Positions 54,205 to 62,037 of a stretch of DNA of 64,000 nucleotides are shown piece after piece. Position 1 is the first letter of the stretch. Every line of letters begins with the position of its first letter. Under the pieces are notes generated by a model that had not been told where the DNA came from, did not search any database, and saw only the letters and a list, made by a program, of their open reading frames with translations. This DNA comes from Anaerolineales bacterium (lineage in GTDB: Bacteria; Chloroflexota; Anaerolineae; JAAEKA01): NCBI GenBank assembly GCA_020634615.1, contig JACKBI010000004.1, positions 124,001 to 188,000 of the forward strand, given 5' to 3'. The position numbers and the translations under genes were made by a program.

Positions 54205-54921
54205 GCGAACCGCTGTATCAGCTGCGTGACGTGACGCAAAGCTACCGTGACCGCACCGTGCTGAAAGTTGACCATCTCGACATCCAGGCTGGCGAGGTGC
54301 TGGCGCTGCTTGGGCCCAGCGGCGCGGGCAAAAGCACGCTGCTGCGCTTGCTGAACTTTCTGGAGTTGCCCAGCGCAGGCCAGATCAGCTTTCGCGGTCA
54401 GGTGATCAACGGCGCCAACCCGGCCCCCCTGGCAGTGCGCCGCCGCGTTACAACCGTCTTCCAGCGCCCCGTCCTGCTCAACCGCTCTGTCTGGGACAAC
54501 GTCCGCTACGGGCTGAAGCTGCGGGGCGAGCGCAATGGCGATGCCGCAGTCGCCAGCGCGCTGGAGCAGATCGGACTGACGAGCTACGCCCGCCAACAGG
54601 CGCGCACTCTGTCGGGCGGCGAGGCGCAGCGGGTTGCGCTGGCGCGCTGGTGTTGCGACCGATGTGCTGTTGCTGGATGAACCGACCAACCTGATCCCTA
54701 CAACGTGTCACTGATCGAGCAGATCATCCAGCACGCCAACAGCGAGCAGGGCGCCACAGTCATCATGGTGACTCCACAACCTGCATCAAGCCCACCGGCT
54801 GGGCACCCGTGTCGGCCTGCTGCTGGACGGCGCAATTGTCGAGTTGCTCCGACGGACCAGTTCTTCGAGCCCGCCGATCCGCGCACCGGACGCTTCATCC
54901 ACGGCGGAAATGGTTTACTGA
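54201..54921 (+). pseudogene. tupC: Frameshifted TupC-like ABC ATP-binding protein
   Basis: The ATPase of the tup-like importer. The first 150 codons are clean: Walker A 'GPSGAGKSTLL', Q-loop 'FQRPVLLNRSVWDNV', signature 'LSGGEAQRVALAR'. Then single bases are missing near 54647, 54660 (CCGAT for CCGGAT) and 54692 (CTGAT for CTGGAT). An extra base lies near 54771 and another near 54906. If these are corrected, Walker B 'LLLDEPTNLDP' and 'VIMVTHNLHQAHRLG' appear in one frame. The start overlaps tupB by 4 bases (ATGA). Sequencing error or decay are both possible. Confidence 0.8.
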
Positions 54922-54975
54922 GCGACCACCCGCTCTCACGGCTTCCAAAACTTCTCGATCGAAAGGAACTACAAG

Positions 54976-55890
54976 ATGCAATTCAAACGATTTCTGGTGC
55001 TCACGCTGGTGCTGGCTGTCTTGCTGGCCGGTTGTGTGCGCTGCCGCCACAGACGCCTGCTGAACAGCCAACGGCAGCGCCGGCTGGCAGCGACACCGGC
55101 AGCTGAGACGCCAGCCGCGGCCGCAGGCACCTCATCGATTCTGGACGACCACCAGCACCCAGGACTCCGGCCTGCTGGAGGCTATCCTGCCCGATTTTGA
55201 GGCCGCCAGTGGCGTCAGCGTCGACGTGGTAGCTGTCGGCACCGGTGCGGCGCTGAAGCTGGCGAGGACTGCAACGCTGACGTGGTGCTGGTCCACGCCC
55301 GCTCGCGGAGGACGCGTACATGAACGACGGCTTTGGCACCCGTCGCAAGGATGTCATGTATAATGACTTCGTCGTGGTTAGCCTGCCGGCCGATCCGGCC
55401 GGCATCAGCGGCATGACCAGCAGCGAGCGACGCCTTCACCCAGATCGCAGCCGATGCAGCCCCTTTATCTCGCGCGGCGACGATTCGGGCACCACAAGGA
55501 GCTGAGCGTCTGGGAGGCCGCTGGCATCGAACCGCAGGGCGACTGGTACATTTCGGCGGCCAGGGCATGGGCGCGGTGCTGTCAATGGCCGACGAACAAC
55601 AGGCCTACACCCTGAGCGACCGGGCAACCTATCTGAGCGGACACTGGAAGGCACCGATCTGGTGATCGAGGTTGAAGGCGACCCGATCCTCTTTAATCCC
55701 TACGGTGTCATGGATGTCAACCCGGACGCTGCTCCGCAGGCGAAAACGACCTCGCGATGTAATTCATCGACTGGCTGGTCTCGTGCCAACGCAGCAGCTG
55801 ATCGCCGGGTTCGGTCAGCAGGAGTTTGGAGTCGCTGTTCGCCTGACTCGGCGGCCTGGAACGAAGCGCACCGTGGTGTGAAGTCGAAGA
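54976..55890 (+). pseudogene. tupA: Frameshifted TupA-like tungstate-binding protein
   Basis: The binding protein of the importer, broken over all three frames. 'MQFKRFLVLTLVLAVLLAGC' is a lipoprotein signal, with AAGGA before the ATG. Downstream pieces in changing frames match TupA: 'TTTSTQDSGLLEAILPDFE', 'VDVVAVGTGAALKL', 'NADVVLVHARS', 'MYNDFVVVSLPADP', 'RGDDSGT' and 'DPILFNPYGVMDVNP'. At least six single-base shifts are needed to rebuild it, for instance near 55040, 55140, 55268, 55305, 55425 and 55500. The 3' end is approximate. Confidence 0.75.
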
Positions 55891-55934
55891 CGTCCTTTCC
55901 GTGCTCCCAGGTGAGGAGAAATATACGGAGGTGA

Positions 55935-57043
55935 CTGTCATCATCTGGCTGCAAGGACCCCATCTACCAGCAGATCATCGACGCGGTCGAGCGCAGCATC
56001 GCCGACGGTTCGTTGCAACCGGGCGATGCCGTGCTTTCGGTACGCGAGATGGCGCAACGCTGGAACTGCACCGCAGGCACGGTGCAACGAGCCTATCGCG
56101 AGTTGGCACAGCGAAACGTGGTCGTCGCGGTGCCAGGGAAGGGGACGCGGGTCGCCGAGCCGCCGCTGGCAGCCGGTCACAGCATGCCGCTGCGCCGGGC
56201 TGCGATTGTCCACCAGATCGAGTCGCTGCTCCTCAGCCTGCTGAGCGCGGGCTATTCGCTGCCGGAGGTGGAACAGGCGGTCAATCTGGCGTTGGATCGA
56301 TGGCGGGTGCTGACGCAGGAGCCGCCGCAGGGCAGCATCGGCGTGCTGCGTTTCGCCGGCAGCCACGACCCGGCGGCGGCCACGCTGGCAGCACGCCTGC
56401 CGGCCGTCTCACCCGGCTGGACCATGCAGATGACCTTCACCGGCAGTCTCGGCGGGCTGATCGCGCTGGCGCGCGGCGAAGCGGATCTGGCAGGCAGCCA
56501 CCTGCTGGACGTGGAGACCGGCGCCTACAACGAAGCCTACGTGCGCCGTCTGCTGCCTGGCCGACGAGTTGCGCTGCTCACCGTAGCGCACCGGCGGCTG
56601 GGTCTGATGGTGCGACCAGACCGGGCAGCTCGGGTGGATGGCCTGCACAGCCTGGCCGCGGGCGGACTGCGCTTTGCCAACCGCCAGCCGGGATCAGGCA
56701 CACGCGTCTGGTTTGATGCCCAGCTTGCCGCGCTGGAGATTGACCCGCCAGCATCGCGGGCTACGACTACCCTTTCGCAACCCACACCGCCGTCGCGCAA
56801 GCAGTGGCAGCGGGCCAAGCCGACGCCGGGCTTGGTGTAGAGACGGCGGCGCTGGCCTTCGGACTGCAATTTCAATTCCTGGCGCGCGAGCGCTACGATC
56901 TGGTGATCCCCGAGGCAGGCTGGCAGTGCGACGGTGTCCAGGCCATGGTCCAGTGGCTCTCCTCCGACGCCGGTCAGCGGACCATTCGCTCGCTGGGCGG
57001 TTATGACACCAGCGAAACCGGCTCTCTGCGTTGGGTGACGTAG
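55935..57043 (+). pseudogene. Frameshifted GntR-type regulator with PBP-like ligand domain
   Basis: An N-terminal GntR winged helix ('DPIYQQIIDAVERSIADGSL', 'SVREMAQRWNCTAGTVQRAY') is joined to a periplasmic-binding-protein-like domain ('GSLGGLIALARGEADLAGSH', 'NRQPGSGTRVWFD'). The frame breaks near 56746, where one G seems missing (CCGCC for CCGGCC). After correction the domain continues with 'GYDYPFATHTAVAQAVAAGQ' and 'VIPEAGWQCDGVQAMVQWL'. The start is unclear: GGAGG precedes a CTG at 55935 and an ATC at 55940. Such regulators sense oxyanions, so control of the tup-like operon is likely. Confidence 0.75.
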
Positions 57044-57045
57044 CT

Positions 57046-57927
57046 GTGGCGCGCGACCATCCAAACGCTTTGCCGCGCAAGCCCCTGGGACAACCGACGC
57101 GCGGCAAAACCGCCCCAAACCGGCTGCGACGGGTAGACAATTTTCTGACATGGTACGATCCGGGGCTGTTTCGACGCAGTGATGGACCTTTCGCCGATGC
57201 GTTCTACGTTGATCTGGGCTACGGCGCCGATCCGGTCACCGCGCTGGAAAGTGCGGCGCGGCTGAGACGGCTGAACCCACAGTTGCCAGTGTTGGGCGTG
57301 GAGATCGATCCAGAACGGGTGGCAGTTGCCCAGCCCTTTGCCGACGCGTTGACCGCGTTTCGACTGGGCGGCTTCAACCTGCCGCTCAAGCCAGGCGAGT
57401 CTGTCCGTTGCATCCGCGCTTTCAACGTCTTGCGCCAGTACGAAGAGAGCGAAGTTGCCGGCGCGTATGATCTGCTGGCGCGCAGCCTGCTGCCCGGTGG
57501 CCTGCTGGTAGAGGGGACGTCGGAACCGTTTGGGAGGTTGTGGGTGGCGAATGTGGTGCGGAGAGGGGAGGGAACAGAGGGAAATGAAGGAAAGCAGGGA
57601 AAACTGGCGCATGAAGCGCTGGTGTTCAGCACGAATTTCAGGCTGGGCTTTGACCCGGCAGACTTTCAGGCAGTGTTGCCCAAGAACCTGATCCACCGGG
57701 TGGTGCCGGGCGAACAGATCAACGATTTCTTCGCAACCTGGAAGCGAGCCGCGCTGGAGACCTCGGCGATGCAGGTTTGGGGGACGCGCCAGTGGTTCCG
57801 GGCAGCGGCCCTGCGGCTGGCTGAGTTGGGCTACAGCGTGGTGACCCGGCCGCGGCTGCTCAACGCGGGGCTGTTGGTGGTGCCGACAAGCGGCGCGGCG
57901 AACCAACCGATTTTGCACGTTGATTGA
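57046..57927 (+). CDS. Class I SAM-dependent methyltransferase-like protein
   Basis: A 293-residue protein with a Rossmann-type cofactor region ('FYVDLGYGADPVTALESAAR', then 'VLGVEIDPERVAVAQ') and 'LPGGLLVEGTSEPFGRLW' for a later strand. Substrate unknown. The GTG at 57046 comes 2 bases after the regulator stop; a TTG at 57031 in the same frame overlaps that gene. Residues about 172-186 ('RGEGTEGNEGKQGKL') are a low-complexity insertion from the purine-rich repeat at 57561-57603, close to that in the DUF2079 gene. No other family break is visible. Confidence 0.78.
   Translation: MARDHPNALPRKPLGQPTRGKTAPNRLRRVDNFLTWYDPGLFRRSDGPFADAFYVDLGYGADPVTALESAARLRRLNPQLPVLGVEIDPERVAVAQPFADALTAFRLGGFNLPLKPGESVRCIRAFNVLRQYEESEVAGAYDLLARSLLPGGLLVEGTSEPFGRLWVANVVRRGEGTEGNEGKQGKLAHEALVFSTNFRLGFDPADFQAVLPKNLIHRVVPGEQINDFFATWKRAALETSAMQVWGTRQWFRAAALRLAELGYSVVTRPRLLNAGLLVVPTSGAANQPILHVD
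57561..57603 (+). repeat. In-frame purine-rich repeat inside the methyltransferase-like gene
   Basis: An almost pure purine stretch (GAGAGGGGAGGGAACAGAGG onward) coding for 'GEGTEGNEGKQGK'. It shares GGAGGGAAC and AGGGAAA blocks in the same order with the DUF2079 insertion at 14863-14932. Confidence 0.7.
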
Positions 57928-57957
57928 CACAGTTTCGCCGGCGGATATACTGTAGAG

Positions 57958-58080
57958 GCTGTTTGAAAAGACTTCGGAAGTCGCCGATTGACTGTCACGA
58001 CTGGCCTATTACGATGTTGAGCGGCTACTTTTGTTAACTCGGCGACTTCCGAAGTCAGAACGGGCGACTTCTCAAACAGC
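57958..58080. repeat. Nested inverted-repeat element, best copy of the GACTTCGGAAGTC family
   Basis: Outer arms GCTGTTTGA (57958-57966) and TCAAACAGC (58072-58080) and inner arms (57970-57987 and 58039-58056, 18 bp each) are exact reverse complements. The inner arm GACTTCGGAAGTC is itself palindromic. It lies alone in the 57928-58175 gap and has no coding capacity. Confidence 0.85.
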
Positions 58081-58175
58081 TTCTTAGACAACTCGCGCGC
58101 AATCGGTTGCGAAAGACTGAGCTGGACACCATGCAAGCGCAATACACCCGTTGTGATGAAAGGTAGGATACCTGT

Positions 58176-58595
58176 ATGTCAAGTCAACCTGTTCGGGGAA
58201 CCGGGACCAAGGACGACCCGTGGATACTGCTGACGCCGCCCGGCACGTCAGAGTACCAGATGTACCGTGACGAAGCTGCTGATCCGCCGCTGCTGGTCTG
58301 CACGGTTGGGAAGACGCAGCTCGGCTACCTGCTGCGCTGTCTGGATGACCTGCACACGATGCTCAAGGAGTACGGCGACTGGATGCCACTGGGCAGCGCC
58401 GATGAGCAGAAGGAAGCCAAAGAAGGCACGGTGGAAGCCTGGGCGCGGTCGGCTGACAATCCAGTCGGCGGCTGGTATGGGACGAAGAAGGGCCTGCGCG
58501 GCCGCTTCGCTAACTACGTGCCGCCGCTGATGGAGGCGCTGAGGCTGGCTGAGGTCGAGCACAATGCCCGCAATAACCGGATGCGCGCGATCTGA
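58176..58595 (+). CDS. Conserved hypothetical small protein
   Basis: A 139-residue soluble protein with 'GTKDDPWILLTPPGTSEYQM' near the start, 'LVCTVGKTQLGYLLRCLDDL' in the middle and 'GLRGRFANYVPPLMEALRLA' near the end. I recall this pattern from unassigned small bacterial proteins but cannot name a function. No signal peptide or known catalytic motif is visible. GGTAGGA lies before the ATG. It converges on the histidine kinase gene. Confidence 0.75.
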   Translation: MSSQPVRGTGTKDDPWILLTPPGTSEYQMYRDEAADPPLLVCTVGKTQLGYLLRCLDDLHTMLKEYGDWMPLGSADEQKEAKEGTVEAWARSADNPVGGWYGTKKGLRGRFANYVPPLMEALRLAEVEHNARNNRMRAI

Positions 58596-58634
58596 CGGGC
58601 TGAGAAGAGTGCGAAAGTCGCCGGCAGTGGGTTG

Positions 58635-60269
58635 CTATGCCTGATCCCGCTCCGGCAATTCCACGGTGAACCGACTGCCCTGACCCAGTTCGCTGGCTAC
58701 CGCAACCGTGCCGCCGTGGGCTTGAACGATGCCCTGGACAATGGCCAATCCCAGGCCGCTGCCTGGGGCGTCGCTGTCTTTGCCGCGGTAGAAGCGATCG
58801 AAGATGTGTGGCAGGTCGGCCGGGTCGATACCCGCGCCGCTGTCAGCCACGCTAAACGCGATCACCGCGCCGCGCTGCTCCGCCGCAACCGTTACCTCGC
58901 CACCAGTTGGGGTGAACTTCAGCGCGTTGTCCACCAGATTGGACAGCGCCAGCTCCAGCCGCATCCGATCACAACACACACTCAGATCAGCGTCCACCGG
59001 CGCACCGGCCAAGTGGATCCCTTTCGTCTGTGCCACGCTGCGGAACGAACTGGTGACCGCTTCGACGATCTCCTCAGCCGCGCACTGCTGCAAATCCAGG
59101 TCGATCAGCCCGGCATCCAGCCGCGATAAGTTCAGCAGATTGGCAGTGATCCATTCCAGGCGCTCGATCTGCACCGCGCTTTCGTCCATGAACTCCTGGC
59201 GTGCGTTTTCGTCGGTCAGCGCCGGGCCGCGCATGAGCTCGTTGAAACTCTTCAGTGCAGTGATGGGGGTACGCAGTTCGTGGGACGCGTCGGCGATGAA
59301 CCGGCGCAAAGCGTCGCGTTCGGCGGCCAGTTCGCCAAAACTGGCCCGCAGGCGGGTTGCCATTTCGTTGAACCCGAGGGCAAGCTGGCCGATCTCGTCC
59401 TTGCCTGTCACCGTGGCGCGTGCATGGAGATCGCCGCCGCTCATCTTGTCAACGGCGCCGGCCAGTTCCGTGATGGGTGCGGAAAGGCTTTGGCTGACGA
59501 CCAGACCGGCCAGCAGCGCCAGCAGCGCAGCACCAAGCCCCGCCAAGAGGAACGCCCGGCGCGCCGTTGCCAACGACTGTGCGCCAAAATCAAGATCGCT
59601 GGCCAGTTCAACGAAACCGACGGGGTTGGACGGGTCGCCAATCGGTTGGCGGACGACGGTGGGCCGCGAGGCAGCCGCATCGGGTTGCTTATCAGACGAC
59701 TCAACCGGCTGTTCGTCTGCTTGCGGCACATGGCGGGTCTCGAAGACCACCTGCCGCCCCCAGGGTGTGTCCACCTGACGGATCACGGTGTATTCAGCGC
59801 CAGCAGGCAGTTCGCTGAGGGGGACCGCGGTGAAACCATGCGGACCGCGCATGGGGGCCATGTTCTGAAACGCGGGATCAAGCAGCAACGCACCGAGATC
59901 GTTCTCGTTCAGATCCAGATCCGGCAACTGCTCGAGAAGCGAGGGCAGCCAGAGATACACCTGCTCCTGGCTTTCCAGACCGGAGTCTGCCAACAGCGCT
60001 TCGTCGCGATCGAGAATGCGGATCTGCGCGCTGCTGAGAAACGCGGACGTCTGCGCCAACTGCTGCAAGCTGGCGCGTCCGTCACGAGTTTCGATCAGCG
60101 GCAGCGCCTGGCGGGCAATGGCGTCCGCATTGGCGCGCATGAACTGGAGTTCCTGGCTGGTGGTCTGGCGTTGGAACAGTGCCAGTGCCAGCACGCCGAT
60201 CAGGCCGACCGTCAGCAATGTCACGGCGACGAAACTTGCAACCAGCCGCCAGCGGATCGAGTGAAACAT
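58635..60269 (-). CDS. Membrane sensor histidine kinase
   Basis: A 544-residue kinase. One helix at residues ~10-30, an outer sensor region to ~240, a second helix, then a HAMP domain ('LSAPITELAGAVDKMSGGDL'). The HisKA box 'ADASHELRTPITALKSF' holds the phosphorylated His. The ATPase domain has 'NLVDNALKF' (N), 'VADSGAGI' (G1), 'FDRFYRGKD' (F) and 'GSGLGLAIV' (G2). No response regulator is adjacent, so it is an orphan in this window. Palindromic repeats fill the space upstream. Confidence 0.93.
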   Translation of the reverse strand: MFHSIRWRLVASFVAVTLLTVGLIGVLALALFQRQTTSQELQFMRANADAIARQALPLIETRDGRASLQQLAQTSAFLSSAQIRILDRDEALLADSGLESQEQVYLWLPSLLEQLPDLDLNENDLGALLLDPAFQNMAPMRGPHGFTAVPLSELPAGAEYTVIRQVDTPWGRQVVFETRHVPQADEQPVESSDKQPDAAASRPTVVRQPIGDPSNPVGFVELASDLDFGAQSLATARRAFLLAGLGAALLALLAGLVVSQSLSAPITELAGAVDKMSGGDLHARATVTGKDEIGQLALGFNEMATRLRASFGELAAERDALRRFIADASHELRTPITALKSFNELMRGPALTDENARQEFMDESAVQIERLEWITANLLNLSRLDAGLIDLDLQQCAAEEIVEAVTSSFRSVAQTKGIHLAGAPVDADLSVCCDRMRLELALSNLVDNALKFTPTGGEVTVAAEQRGAVIAFSVADSGAGIDPADLPHIFDRFYRGKDSDAPGSGLGLAIVQGIVQAHGGTVAVASELGQGSRFTVELPERDQA

Positions 60270-60287
60270 AGGTGGCTATTGTGAACT

Positions 60288-60399
60288 CAAGTGACAGCCC
60301 TTTCGCGAAGTGGCTGTCACTTGAAATCAGTCTGGCGGTGACAGTCACTTTCGGCTCCTTGCGCTATGCTACAGGAGTCTACGAAAAGTGACTGTCACC
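60288..60399. repeat. Two adjacent hairpins with a shared GTGACAG/CTGTCAC motif
   Basis: Hairpin 1 pairs CAAGTGACAGCC (60288-60299) with GGCTGTCACTTG (60312-60323). Hairpin 2 pairs 60337-60351 with 60385-60399 (15 bp, exact). They share AGTGAC and fill the gap between the PDZ gene end and the kinase start. They may be mobile palindromes or binding sites. Confidence 0.7.
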
Positions 60400-60409
60400 A
60401 TGGAGTCTG

Positions 60410-61702
60410 TCAGGAGTTCTGTTGGGTAGTCATGCCGGGGAAGAGCTGCTGAAGCAGATCCGGCAGAGACGGCATCTGTCCCTGGTCGGGAGGCGTCGTG
60501 CCATTGCCCTGGTCAAAAGGCAACTGGAACTGGAACTGCCCCTGCCCGGGAACGATCTGTTGCGATTGCATCGACTGGAACGTGCCCAAGGAGACGCCCA
60601 GGTAGGCGCGGGTTGAATCGTCCGGTCGTGCTCCCAACGTCACTGTAACATCGGCGCTTTCTTGAGCATCCGCAGGCTGGGTCGACAGTGTCACGTCCTG
60701 GCCAGGTTTCATAGCAGCCACGATGTCAACCACATCCTGAGGAGTTGCCACATCTTTGCCGTTGACGACCGTGATCACATCACCCTCGGCCAGACCAGCG
60801 GCCTCTGCCGGGCTGCCAGCGGCGACACTGACCACGATTACGCCCGATTGGGTCGAGCCGAAGTCCGGCATTCCAGGCATAGACGGCATCTGACCAGGGG
60901 TCATTCCCTGACCGTGCGAGAAAGGCATCCCGCCGTTGCCGAACGGCATCCTCTCAGCGTTGGACGAAGTGTCGCGGTACTGTACTCCCAGGAAGGCGAC
61001 GCCCGCCTTGTCGGGGTTCTCGGCCAGTGTCACATCCAGCGACAGGTTGGCAGTCTCGCCAGCCCGCTGAACTTCCAGCGTAACCGTATCACCGGGTTTC
61101 ATGGCGCCAATCGCGTCGGCCAAAGAGGTTCCCTCAGCCAACGAGTTGCCATCCACCGAGACGATCACGTCGTTTGCCTGCAGGCCAGCCGATTCAGCCG
61201 GGCTGCCGGCCACGACATCGACGATCAGAGCGCCAGCGGTGGCAGATTCGTTCGTTTCGTTGTCCAAGGCCCCTGTATCTGCTTCATTTGTCTCCTCGTC
61301 CTGCGGCGAGAAAGCACGCTGCATGCCGTAGTACGGTTGGATGCCAAGGTAGGCGCGGCCGTTGTTGTCAACAGTCGTGACAGTCAGTGTGCGCTCTTCA
61401 TCGCCGTGCGTCACCACCACCTCAACCGCGTCGCCAGCCGTCAGGCCCGCGACTGCTTTGGTCACGTCCTGGCCAGTGTTGGTTGCCTGCCCGCCGATGG
61501 AAATCAGGATGTCGCCGCGTGCGACGCCTGCGGCGGCGGCCGGGCCGGCCGGGTCAACGGAAACGATCACCAGCCCGACGTCGTCAGCCGCTGTCTGCTG
61601 GCTCAGTTGCGTCGCGCTGGATGATGCAAACGCCGCCGTTGCGCCCACCAAGGTAACCAGGGCAAGTACGGCAAGCACGATAATTAATCTCTTGTGTTTC
61701 AT
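60410..61702 (-). CDS. Exported protein with three PDZ domains
   Basis: A 430-residue protein with an N-terminal signal or anchor ('LIIVLAVLALVTLVGATAAFA') and three PDZ domains, each marked by a 'GSPAExAGLxxxDVI'-type or 'GPAAAAGVARGDIL' turn. Met/Pro/Gly-rich linkers follow ('GNGGMPFSHGQGMTPGQMP'). There is no trypsin-like protease domain as in HtrA/DegP, so it may be an adaptor. The ATG at 61702 ('MKHKR') is chosen, with GGAGG about 11 bases upstream; another ATG at 61720 overlaps that site. Confidence 0.87.
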   Translation of the reverse strand: MKHKRLIIVLAVLALVTLVGATAAFASSSATQLSQQTAADDVGLVIVSVDPAGPAAAAGVARGDILISIGGQATNTGQDVTKAVAGLTAGDAVEVVVTHGDEERTLTVTTVDNNGRAYLGIQPYYGMQRAFSPQDEETNEADTGALDNETNESATAGALIVDVVAGSPAESAGLQANDVIVSVDGNSLAEGTSLADAIGAMKPGDTVTLEVQRAGETANLSLDVTLAENPDKAGVAFLGVQYRDTSSNAERMPFGNGGMPFSHGQGMTPGQMPSMPGMPDFGSTQSGVIVVSVAAGSPAEAAGLAEGDVITVVNGKDVATPQDVVDIVAAMKPGQDVTLSTQPADAQESADVTVTLGARPDDSTRAYLGVSLGTFQSMQSQQIVPGQGQFQFQLPFDQGNGTTPPDQGQMPSLPDLLQQLFPGMTTQQNS

Positions 61703-61788
61703 ATACTTTTCAGCCTCCATTCAAATGTTCGGGTCATCTACCCAACGATCAGGATAACAGGCAAGTGCAAGAAAGAGATGTAGAAGGT

Positions 61789-61823
61789 GTTAAGACTTCT
61801 TAACAATTCATCACAATTCATCA
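61789..61823. promoter_or_regulatory. Palindrome and tandem direct repeat, possible regulator site
   Basis: GTTAAGACTTCTTAAC (61789-61804) is a near-perfect palindrome. It is followed by CAATTCATCA twice in tandem (61804-61813, 61814-61823). They lie about 90 bases upstream of the PDZ gene and in the divergent region shared with the two-component genes. The 61703-62037 gap holds no gene. Confidence 0.4.
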
Positions 61824-61924
61824 TTTCCAAGCAAAGTTATTATTACCCGGAAGGCCCGAAAGTGAAAGCGGCTGGAATACAAACCTGGCGGCAAAGTCGG
61901 ATTCGTTTGAGCTAACTCCGGCGA

Positions 61925-61954
61925 TTGCCCCCGACCACAAAACAATGCTACAAT
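61925..61954 (+). promoter_or_regulatory. Promoter of the NarL-type two-component operon
   Basis: -35 TTGCCC (61925-61930), an 18-base spacer, -10 TACAAT (61949-61954), about 80 bases before the kinase start. Confidence 0.45.
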
Positions 61955-62037
61955 TGCGCTCGCCTAAGTTCGCTTGTTTACTTGTCGTTCTGGACGCCCG
62001 ATCAGTCCAAATTACAGCTACACTAATATTTGATGGT

